This document shows positions 1-6,167 of a stretch of DNA of 9,898 nt, one piece after another. How positions within the stretch are numbered: the first letter of the stretch is position 1; the number at the start of each line of letters is the position of its first letter. The notes below the pieces were generated by a model. The model worked only from the letters and a program-made list of their open reading frames with translations, made no database searches and was not told where the DNA came from. The stretch is taken from contig CP070840.1 of NCBI GenBank assembly GCA_020342025.1, positions 2,315,466 to 2,325,363 of the forward strand, written 5' to 3'. The translations under genes and the position numbers were made by a program. Origin of the DNA: Deltaproteobacteria bacterium. Its GTDB lineage: Bacteria; Desulfobacterota; DSM-4660; Desulfatiglandales; HGW-15.

Positions 1-162
1 CAGGCTCGCGATGGCGGGCAGGATCCCTCAAAATCAGACCACGGCGAAGCACCGTGGAATTTCTTTTTCGGATATGACTCTTTCAGAAAAAGTACCACAC
101 CGCTACCGATGATGAAATCAGGGCATCGGGACAGAATCGTTTCACGGTTTTCAAAGATCTAA
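1..162 (+). other. Open reading frame entering from the left edge (doubtful gene end)
   Basis: Frame 1 is open from the first base to a TAA at 160-162, giving 53 codons with no start in view. The residues are polar and basic and include a WNFFFGYDSF stretch and a basic end, RIVSRFSKI. I recognise no family. In particular it does not look like AccD, a frequent folC neighbour. A terminator-like hairpin at 39-68 lies inside it, which argues against it being coding. It may be a gene tail or a chance open frame. Sequence to the left of the window would decide. Confidence 0.2.
39..68 (+). terminator. Terminator-like hairpin upstream of folC
   Basis: A perfect 6-bp GC-rich stem, CCACGG (39-44) and CCGTGG (52-57), encloses a 7-nt loop. 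It is followed after two A residues by the T-rich run TTTCTTTTT (60-68). This is the form of a rho-independent terminator for transcription arriving from the left. The stem is short and the T run is interrupted and slightly displaced, so strength is uncertain. No reading frame stops before the hairpin inside the window. If it is real, it ends either an RNA or a gene that the frame-1 open stretch does not represent. Confidence 0.4.
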
Positions 163-190
163 ATTGTTACGAATTCGGAAAGGCGTACTT

Positions 191-256
191 ATGGAGAGAT
201 CCTTTGAAGTCCCCCATTGCCGAAGACATTTCAGTTCAGAGACTTCCCTTCAATGA
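191..256 (+). CDS. Short leader ORF (21 codons) overlapping the folC start
   Basis: An ATG at 191 follows a good ribosome-binding site, GGAAAGG at 177-183, with a 7-nt spacer. The frame starts MERSFEVPHC and ends in TGA at 254-256, which overlaps the preferred folC ATG (253-255) as ATGA. The folC start itself has no convincing Shine-Dalgarno sequence, so ribosomes finishing this short frame could restart on folC. That arrangement is what supports the call. The peptide has no recognisable family and could serve only as a translational coupler. A chance ORF remains possible, and folC might instead use the upstream TTG at 217. Confidence 0.35.
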   Translation: MERSFEVPHCRRHFSSETSLQ

Positions 257-1551
257 AACATAATAAGCTTTCTTATAAAGAGGCGCTACAATATCTGTAC
301 GGCCTCCAGAAATATGGTATTAAATTTGGCCTTTCCAAGACAGCCAATCTTCTGAAGGCCTTTGGTAATCCCCATCGCGGACAGAGGTACATCCACATTG
401 CGGGCAGTAATGGCAAAGGTTCAGTGGCTGCGATGGTGGAGTCCGTGCTGATGAAATCGGGTTTAAGAGTCGGCTTGTATTCCTCTCCGCATCTGGTGCG
501 GTTCACGGAGAGATTTCGAATCAATGGTAAGGAGATAGCACCCAAAAAAGCAGCCGCAATCGCAGGTGAACTCATCAAAGTCATCAAACCAGCCCATCCT
601 CCCACATTCTTTGAAGTCACAACAGCCATGGCCCTGATCTATTTTGCCAGGGAGAAGGTGGACATTTCCATAATAGAAGTGGGAATGGGGGGACGGCTTG
701 ATGCTACTAATGTGATCAGGCCTGTTGTTTCAGCAATTACCAACATCTCCCTGGAGCATCAGTTTTTTCTCGGATCACGCCTGCTGGACATAGCGAAGGA
801 GAAGGGGGGAATCATCAAAAGAGGGGTGGATTTGGTTACGGCGGTAAACCAACCCTCTATCATAAGGCTTTTTGAGTCCATATGTGAGGCAAAAAAGGCC
901 TTCTTATGGCGGGTAGGAAAGGATGTGCGCTATCGGTCCAATGGGTCAAGATTCAGTTACTACGGCCTGAGACGAAACTTCAAGGCAATCGAGCTGGGTC
1001 TCAGAGGCAAGTTTCAGAATCGAAATGCGGCCTTGTCTCTTGCCGTCATAGAACTCCTCGAAAAAAAGGGATATGCGTTTTCATCCCGCCATATCGCTGA
1101 GGGATTAAAGGATACAAAGTGGCCCGGAAGGATGCACGTGGTTTCACAGGAGCCTCTCATCATTCTGGATGGTGCACATAATCCTAAGGCCATAAGTGAG
1201 CTAGCCCACTCCATAAGGCATGACTTTAGTTACCGGCGACTGATTCTGGTCATAGGCGTGATGGAAGATAAAGACGTTGGGAAGATTTTGAAAGGGATTT
1301 TGCCCATAGCGGACTATGTGATCTATACCCGTCCTGATTACTACCGATCGGCTCGCCCTGAGAGGCTCATGAAGGAGGGTTTGCCACTGGGAAAACCCGG
1401 GGAAATTGTGCCTGCTATATCAGATGCCCTTGACATGGCAAAAGAGATGGCCGGCCCAAAAGATATGATCTTGGTCAGCGGGTCGCTCTTTACCGTGGGA
1501 GAGGCCATGACCTATTTTGATCCGGAGAAATACCGGCCAGATGACGTCTAA
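253..1551 (+). CDS. folC: Bifunctional dihydrofolate synthase / folylpolyglutamate synthase
   Basis: FolC joins glutamate to dihydropteroate and then extends the glutamate tail of folates, using ATP in the cytoplasm. From the ATG at 253 the protein is 432 residues, normal for the family. The Mur-ligase-type P-loop GSNGKGSV is at 51-58, followed by YSSPHLVRFTERF (76-88), EVGMGGRLDATNV (142-154) and AKEKGGIIK (181-189), where K184 matches the usually carbamylated lysine. GRMH (292-295) and DGAHNP (306-311) mark the hinge and C-terminal Mur-ligase domain, and SLFTVGE (411-417) is near the end. An in-frame TTG at 217 would add 12 residues. I prefer 253 because family members begin just before the YKEALQYL helix and because ATG 253 overlaps the stop of a short leader ORF. 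Neither start has a strong ribosome-binding site. Upstream accD is not seen; lptD follows after 141 bp. Confidence 0.95.
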   Translation: MKHNKLSYKEALQYLYGLQKYGIKFGLSKTANLLKAFGNPHRGQRYIHIAGSNGKGSVAAMVESVLMKSGLRVGLYSSPHLVRFTERFRINGKEIAPKKAAAIAGELIKVIKPAHPPTFFEVTTAMALIYFAREKVDISIIEVGMGGRLDATNVIRPVVSAITNISLEHQFFLGSRLLDIAKEKGGIIKRGVDLVTAVNQPSIIRLFESICEAKKAFLWRVGKDVRYRSNGSRFSYYGLRRNFKAIELGLRGKFQNRNAALSLAVIELLEKKGYAFSSRHIAEGLKDTKWPGRMHVVSQEPLIILDGAHNPKAISELAHSIRHDFSYRRLILVIGVMEDKDVGKILKGILPIADYVIYTRPDYYRSARPERLMKEGLPLGKPGEIVPAISDALDMAKEMAGPKDMILVSGSLFTVGEAMTYFDPEKYRPDDV

Positions 1552-1692
1552 TGCCTTGTCCCATAAGTTGGGCTGCGAGAGATTGCGTTATCGGATGATA
1601 CTAGGCACTGGAAGGTAACCGGCACATGACCCCTGTAGACTGCAACCCATTGGGATGCGCTGAAACGCAAGTAAGTCAAAGGCTGAAAGGAT

Positions 1693-3963
1693 ATGTTAAA
1701 GAAGAGATATCTGATTTTTGCTGCCTTTCTTTTGGTCTTACTGCAAGGGAGTTTTTGCCTCGCCGTAGATGAGACGCTGAAGGGGCTTGGAAAAGGGGCT
1801 CGGGAGTCGCGTTGGGAGATCACGGCGAAAAAGATGAGCTATTTGCAGGAAGAAGGCATCTACGAGGCTGAAGGGGATGTGGTCATAAAGAGAGAGGGGC
1901 AGGTCCTTTCGGCGCAGAAGGCCACCTATAATGAAAAGACAGGAGTCGCGGAGGTATCTGGGGATGTCCGCCTGGAGATCAATGGAGATGTTTTGACAGG
2001 GGAAAGCGGTACCTTTAACCTGAAAACCAATCTCGGAGAGATTAGCAAGGGTCGGCTTTTCGATCGGGAACACAACTTCTATGTTAGTGGTGATCATGTG
2101 GAAAAGGTGGGACCCAACACATATACCGTTGAGAATGCCCGCCTGACCACTTGTGACGGCGTCAGGCCCGATTGGAGTATTACGGGTTCGGAAGTGGAAG
2201 TCACGGTGGAGGGATACGGTAAGGTGAAGGGGGCCACCTTCAGGGTCCGTGATACCCCGATCTTATACTTGCCCTATGCCATCTTTCCGGTCAAAACGAA
2301 GCGTCAGACGGGTCTTCTCCTACCGTCGGGGGGCTACTCCAACCTGAATGGGGCGATTGCGGAGCTCCCCCTTTTCTGGGCCATCTCCGATCAGGCCGAT
2401 GCCACCTTCTATGGGCGTTACATGTCCGAGCGCGGCTACATGCAGGGATTGGAATTTCGCTACGCGGCAGAAAATGACTCAAGAGGGGATTTCCTCTTCG
2501 ATATTCTCTCGGACAAGATTAAGGAGAAGAACTTGAACGATCCCGATCAGGTGGCACTCAGTTCCTTTCCCCGGACAAACAAGGTCCGGTATTGGCTGAG
2601 AAGCAGAACGGATCAGCAGTTGCCCGTGGGGATATTTGCACGCCTTGATACAGACTATGTGAGTGATCAGGATTACCTGAAAGAATTCAGCAGAGGCCTT
2701 TACGGATTTAAAGCGAGACCAGAGTTGATCAGCGAATATGGGCGTCCCATGGAAGAAATATTTTCCCCCACGAGGAGATCCGCATTCAGACTCAGCCGGG
2801 ATGGGGAGGGCTACGGACTACAGGGAGGGAGTGCTTATTTTGAGCGCCCAGAAAATCCTTCCATGGATGATACGCCTCAGCCTCTAGGTACATTAAACTT
2901 CTCACTCCTCCCGAGGCAAATACCGCACCTGCCTCTCTTTGTCGGGAGGTTGGACGCCGCCTATGATTATATATGGCGTGATGCGGGAATCAAAGGGCAG
3001 AGCCTCTCCTTCAGCCCCGTGGTCAATTACCCCATTTGGTTTGGGCGCTATCTGCAATTTGAACCCTCTGTGGGCTATGGCATGGACTCACAGTGGTTCG
3101 ATGATCCGAGCGGAGAGACAGTACACCAGTCTAAGGATGTGTACGAGGCGAGTGCCAGGTTGGGAAGCGTCTTGGAAAGGGTTTTTGATTTTGAATGGAG
3201 AGATGCAAAGAAGTTGAAACACAAGATCTTGCCGGCCCTGACTTACAACTACAGAATCCCCCAGGATGAGGACAAAAGCAGCCCCTGGTTTGAGCCCATC
3301 GAGGCGGTGGGAAAGCTCAACCGGATCACTTTTTCTATTGAGAACCTATTTGATGTGCGCAAGGAGAATGAGAAAGGAGAGACAAGCTATGCGCAATGGG
3401 GCCGGTTCAATCTTAGCCAGAGTTTTGATATCGATGAACAAAGGCGAGATGAAGTGCCCGGGGAAGACAAGGAGCCTTTTCTGCCATTGTTGGCGGAATT
3501 GCGCCTAAGACCCTATTCTGACCTTGATTTTAAGGCCGTAGCGGGATGGGATCATGCGGAGGATCGCATTGGCTATGCAGATCTTTCCCTTGAACTTGCC
3601 ATCGACAGGTCGGGCGGGAGAAAAGATCGCTTTTTGATCGATTATCAGTTTATAAGAGGGGGGAGTGAAGGCTTTAGAAGAGTGGGCGGGGGAAGAGACC
3701 TGTTTTTGATCCAAGATCAGCGTCTCAGAGAGGAAGGTGAAACCATTAGCTGCTACATCGATGTGGACTTGTTGTACGGATTCTCAGGGGGGACCTATTT
3801 TCAAAGGGATATGAAATTGGGAAACACCATTTCCAGCAGCATCTGGATCGAGTACAGGTCCCAGTGCTGGAGTGTGAAGCTCTCAGCGGACAGCATCAGT
3901 GCCGTGGATACCATTATGTTGACCTTCAACCTCCTTGGTCTGGGCGCGGTTTCGGGGAAATAA
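1693..3963 (+). CDS. lptD: LPS-assembly outer-membrane protein LptD
   Basis: LptD is the outer-membrane barrel that, plugged by LptE, inserts lipopolysaccharide into the outer leaflet. The 756-residue product has a signal peptide (basic MLKKR, hydrophobic 7-20, likely cleavage after CLA at 24). An OstA/LptA-type beta-jellyroll follows at about 42-145, with repeated GDVVI/GDVRL strands. The family hallmark LPYAIFPVKTKRQTGLLLP is at 193-211, and a long beta-barrel rich in alternating aromatic and charged strands runs to the C-terminus. Length is close to the 784 residues of E. coli LptD. Predicted mature cysteines are C154 (TTCDG), C687 and C725 (QCW). C154 and C725 align with the sites of the E. 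coli interdomain disulfides, while the N-terminal partner cysteine is absent unless C22 is retained. The ATG follows AAAGG at 1678-1682. No lptA, lptC or lptE is in the window. Confidence 0.95.
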   Translation: MLKKRYLIFAAFLLVLLQGSFCLAVDETLKGLGKGARESRWEITAKKMSYLQEEGIYEAEGDVVIKREGQVLSAQKATYNEKTGVAEVSGDVRLEINGDVLTGESGTFNLKTNLGEISKGRLFDREHNFYVSGDHVEKVGPNTYTVENARLTTCDGVRPDWSITGSEVEVTVEGYGKVKGATFRVRDTPILYLPYAIFPVKTKRQTGLLLPSGGYSNLNGAIAELPLFWAISDQADATFYGRYMSERGYMQGLEFRYAAENDSRGDFLFDILSDKIKEKNLNDPDQVALSSFPRTNKVRYWLRSRTDQQLPVGIFARLDTDYVSDQDYLKEFSRGLYGFKARPELISEYGRPMEEIFSPTRRSAFRLSRDGEGYGLQGGSAYFERPENPSMDDTPQPLGTLNFSLLPRQIPHLPLFVGRLDAAYDYIWRDAGIKGQSLSFSPVVNYPIWFGRYLQFEPSVGYGMDSQWFDDPSGETVHQSKDVYEASARLGSVLERVFDFEWRDAKKLKHKILPALTYNYRIPQDEDKSSPWFEPIEAVGKLNRITFSIENLFDVRKENEKGETSYAQWGRFNLSQSFDIDEQRRDEVPGEDKEPFLPLLAELRLRPYSDLDFKAVAGWDHAEDRIGYADLSLELAIDRSGGRKDRFLIDYQFIRGGSEGFRRVGGGRDLFLIQDQRLREEGETISCYIDVDLLYGFSGGTYFQRDMKLGNTISSSIWIEYRSQCWSVKLSADSISAVDTIMLTFNLLGLGAVSGK

Positions 3964-4027
3964 AAAGAAGTGAACTAGGGTGCCTAAAGTGAGGTAAAGT
4001 TAAAAAAGATGGTAGACGAAGCCGGTC

Positions 4028-4849
4028 CTACGTCAAAAGGATAAACAATCCCAGTGCACAGCAATAGGGTGCAAGCCAAAAGAGTTTGCCTTTTCTGACC
4101 ATACCCATAAGTATTTTGAGGGCTATAAGGCCTACCAGAGCCGCAGAAACAAACCCTGAAGTCAAAGGCACAAGACCCACCCTGCCGACTGCTTCTGCAT
4201 TCAGTTGGACTACCGTGGCGCCAATTATTGCGGGCATGGCGAGTAGAAAAGAGAACCGCGCGGCCAGCTCCCTCCTAAGTCCGCACACCAGACCGCAGAC
4301 GATGGTCGCTCCTGACCTGGAAATCCCAGGAATAAGCGCCAGGCCTTGAGCCGCCCCCACGGCGAGGGCCACCAAGATGGCCACCTCTTCACGTCTGCCG
4401 TAGTCTTCGGGGATCAGCTTTGTAATGGCCAGGATCAATCCAGTGGCCAGCAGCATGAAGCCCACCGCGCTCAGGGATCCAAAGAGATTTTCTATGGCTG
4501 AACGGAAAAGCATGGCGATCAGCAAAGTGGGAAGGGTTCCAATCAGGACCATTAGTGCCAGGGATGTATAAGGGTTTTCGCGAATGGGCTTTTTTATCCC
4601 ACGGATTCGAAAAAAACCAGTGGTGTATTTCTTCGTTTCCATGAGGATGCTTTTGAGGTCAGAACTCAGATAGATGCATAGAGCCAGGAGGGTGCCCAGG
4701 TGCAACGCACAATCCAGGAGCAGTTCAGGTTCTTTGAAACCGAGCAGGTTTTGAAATAGAACCAGATGTCCTGAGCTGCTGATGGGCAGGAACTCAGTGA
4801 GGCCCTGTACGATTCCCAAGATAATGCTCGAGATGATGTCCATACGCAT
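4028..4849 (-). CDS. uppP: Undecaprenyl-diphosphate phosphatase (BacA/UppP family)
   Basis: This inner-membrane enzyme dephosphorylates undecaprenyl diphosphate to recycle the lipid carrier for peptidoglycan and O-antigen, and its overproduction gives bacitracin resistance. The 273-residue product is almost entirely hydrophobic helices. It carries both family motifs: QGLTEFLPISSSGHL at 15-29 (Q15 and E19 of the (E/Q)xxxE motif, H28) and PGISRSGAT at 174-182 with the essential arginine R178. LHLGTLLA (49-56) is also typical. A charged cytoplasmic loop lies at about 69-94. The start is uncertain between ATG 4849 and a second ATG two codons in, and neither has a clear Shine-Dalgarno sequence. 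It converges with lptD across a 64-bp gap that has no obvious terminator hairpin, and diverges from the phosphofructokinase gene. Confidence 0.96.
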   Translation of the reverse strand: MRMDIISSIILGIVQGLTEFLPISSSGHLVLFQNLLGFKEPELLLDCALHLGTLLALCIYLSSDLKSILMETKKYTTGFFRIRGIKKPIRENPYTSLALMVLIGTLPTLLIAMLFRSAIENLFGSLSAVGFMLLATGLILAITKLIPEDYGRREEVAILVALAVGAAQGLALIPGISRSGATIVCGLVCGLRRELAARFSFLLAMPAIIGATVVQLNAEAVGRVGLVPLTSGFVSAALVGLIALKILMGMVRKGKLFWLAPYCCALGLFILLT

Positions 4850-4869
4850 TTTTCGGCAATGACAGTCTC

Positions 4870-4892
4870 GGAATTCCTCAATTCATAATTCC
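4870..4892. repeat. AATTC-rich inverted repeat in the uppP/phosphofructokinase spacer
   Basis: GGAATT (4870-4875) and AATTCC (4887-4892) form an inverted repeat with an 11-nt centre. Three copies of AATTC begin at 4872, 4880 and 4887, and the left arm is itself part of the palindrome GGAATTCC. It lies 20-45 bp upstream of uppP, within the probable uppP 5' leader or promoter. It could be an operator, a short hairpin or a fragment of a dispersed intergenic repeat. Function cannot be assigned from one copy. Confidence 0.35.
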
Positions 4893-4980
4893 CGTTCCCG
4901 CGTTTCCGGTTTAGGTTACGTCCCATATCAGATGTGAGTCGATGATGGCAAGCTGAAATTTCACTGCCTCTTCCCCTACC

Positions 4981-5013
4981 TTGACACCAGGCTTCCCTTG
5001 CCCTATCATGATA
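4981..5013 (+). promoter_or_regulatory. Near-consensus sigma70-type promoter for the phosphofructokinase gene
   Basis: TTGACA (4981-4986, a perfect -35) is separated by exactly 17 bp from TATCAT (5004-5009, five of six -10 bases). Transcription would start near 5016, leaving a leader of roughly 48 nt before the ATG at 5064. The -10 lies in the perfect 10-bp palindrome TATCATGATA (5004-5013), which could be a repressor site or chance. This is the best promoter match I found in the window. Confidence 0.7.
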
Positions 5014-5052
5014 AGCTTTCAGGACGGATATGAAGTTTTCAAAAGTTCCGCT

Positions 5053-5057
5053 GGAGG
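5053..5057 (+). promoter_or_regulatory. Ribosome-binding site of the phosphofructokinase gene
   Basis: GGAGG lies 6 nt upstream of the ATG at 5064. It fixes that ATG as the start, in agreement with the protein beginning directly with the first family strand, KTRIGVLSAG. Confidence 0.85.
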
Positions 5058-5063
5058 CTGTAT

Positions 5064-6167
5064 ATGAAAACAAGGATAGGTGTCCTTTCCGCTGGTGCTG
5101 ATTGCCCCGGCATTAATAGTGCCATCCATTGGCTCGTATATTCTGCCACTGACAAAGACCTTGTCCCCAGGAGGGGGATGATGTTTGACATCGTGGGGAT
5201 CATTGATGGATGGAAGGGCCTTATAGAGGTAAAGCCGGACAAGAAGGAGAGTGTCAGGCGATGGACCATGCCGTTGACGGCTGATGTGGTACGCACTTGG
5301 GATAGATACGGAGGAACCAGACTCGGAACGAGCCGGATTAATCCCTTCAATCCACAAAAGGATCGATCCGAGGAATTGATAAAGAATATCCAGAAGCTCC
5401 ATTTAGAGGGCTTGGTGGTTATCGGCGGGTTCGATAGCCTGGGTGTTGCTTATAAGCTCTACAGGGAAGGTGTAAAGCTCGTGGGCATACCCAAGACTAT
5501 TGACAAGGATCTTTCGGAAACCGAGTATACCCTAGGATTTGATTCAGCGGTTAATATCATAACACAGGATATTGACAGACTGCGCATTACAGCCGGTTCC
5601 CATAGCCGCATCTTCGTCGTGGAGTCCATGGGGAGGAGGGCTGGATGGCTCGCACTAGAAGGTGGAGAGGCGAGCGGTGCGGCAATCATTCTGATTCCGG
5701 AACACGACTTTGTTATGGAGAGGGTCATTGAGCTTTTGAAGATAAGAAAAAAATCGGGAAAACGCTATAGCATTGTCCTGGTCTCAGAGGGGGCGAAACC
5801 AAGGGGAATGGAGGAGATTCACCAAAAGCGGGGCAGAGATGGCTTCGGTCAATATTATTTAGGGGGTGTGGGAGGCTTTATTGCAGAAGAGATCGAGAAG
5901 AGCGGCAACATGGAGGTTCGATATACGGCCCTCAGGCACCTCCAAAGGGGTGGGGCACCCACAGCCTATGATCGGCGTATGGGGCGAAAGTTCGGGATCG
6001 GGGCCATTGATATGATCGCCAATGAGGACTTTGGACGTATGGTGAGCTGGCGGCATGGGGAAATCACGAGCGTTCCTCTCAAGAAGGCGTTGGAACATCT
6101 AAATTTGGTGGATGTGGAGAAATTCTATAATACGAAGAACTACAAGAGCCTGGATCAGATACTTTGA
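5064..6167 (+). CDS. 6-phosphofructokinase, probably pyrophosphate-type, with altered donor site
   Basis: A PfkA-superfamily enzyme that phosphorylates fructose 6-phosphate to fructose 1,6-bisphosphate, and reversibly so if pyrophosphate is the donor. The 367 residues are longer than E. coli PfkA (320). Conserved parts, with E. coli equivalents: PKTIDKDL (143-150) with catalytic D147 (D127) and D149; MGRRAGWLA (189-197) with R191 (R162); SEGAKPRG with E242 (E222); and R286, H292, R295 (R243, H249, R252) around HLQRGG. D124 and K144 match the Asp104/Lys124 pair typical of PPi-dependent enzymes. Two donor-site positions are unusual: GGD is G11-A12-D13, and the expected Asp/Glu before D124 is F123 in GGFDS. 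The GGAGG site supports this start. The gene is divergent from uppP behind its own promoter, and its last 13 bp overlap the convergent FAD oxidase gene. The superfamily is certain, but donor specificity is inferred. Confidence 0.9.
   Translation: MKTRIGVLSAGADCPGINSAIHWLVYSATDKDLVPRRGMMFDIVGIIDGWKGLIEVKPDKKESVRRWTMPLTADVVRTWDRYGGTRLGTSRINPFNPQKDRSEELIKNIQKLHLEGLVVIGGFDSLGVAYKLYREGVKLVGIPKTIDKDLSETEYTLGFDSAVNIITQDIDRLRITAGSHSRIFVVESMGRRAGWLALEGGEASGAAIILIPEHDFVMERVIELLKIRKKSGKRYSIVLVSEGAKPRGMEEIHQKRGRDGFGQYYLGGVGGFIAEEIEKSGNMEVRYTALRHLQRGGAPTAYDRRMGRKFGIGAIDMIANEDFGRMVSWRHGEITSVPLKKALEHLNLVDVEKFYNTKNYKSLDQIL

Noticed and set aside
1060..1068. A AAA AAG heptamer in phase within folC, with an early -1 stop
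   Set aside because: It encodes Glu-Lys-Lys inside a conserved full-length FolC; a shift here would only truncate the enzyme. It serves as a chance control for the dnaX site.
1552..1692. Possible small ORFs or structured RNA between folC and lptD (for example ATG 1626 after GGAAGG; a GCG/CGC mini-hairpin)
   Set aside because: The frames are short, unrecognised, and one runs out of phase into lptD. No riboswitch or intron core could be built, and the hairpins are only 3-4 bp without a T tract.
3964..4027. Bidirectional terminator between lptD and uppP
   Set aside because: The 64-bp convergent spacer was searched for inverted repeats with flanking T runs; none of useful length was found.
4589..4595. 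A AAA AAG heptamer in phase in uppP (Ile-Lys-Lys codons)
   Set aside because: It lies in the cytoplasmic loop of an intact membrane enzyme, and no family precedent for recoding is known to me.
4666..5073. 135-codon minus-strand frame across uppP and the upstream spacer
   Set aside because: It overlaps uppP in another frame, has no family motifs, and covers the phosphofructokinase promoter.
5747..5753. Seven-A run in phase in the phosphofructokinase gene, with a -1 stop at 5768-5770
   Set aside because: The zero frame continues through conserved catalytic residues, so a shift would destroy the enzyme; probably just Lys-Lys coding.
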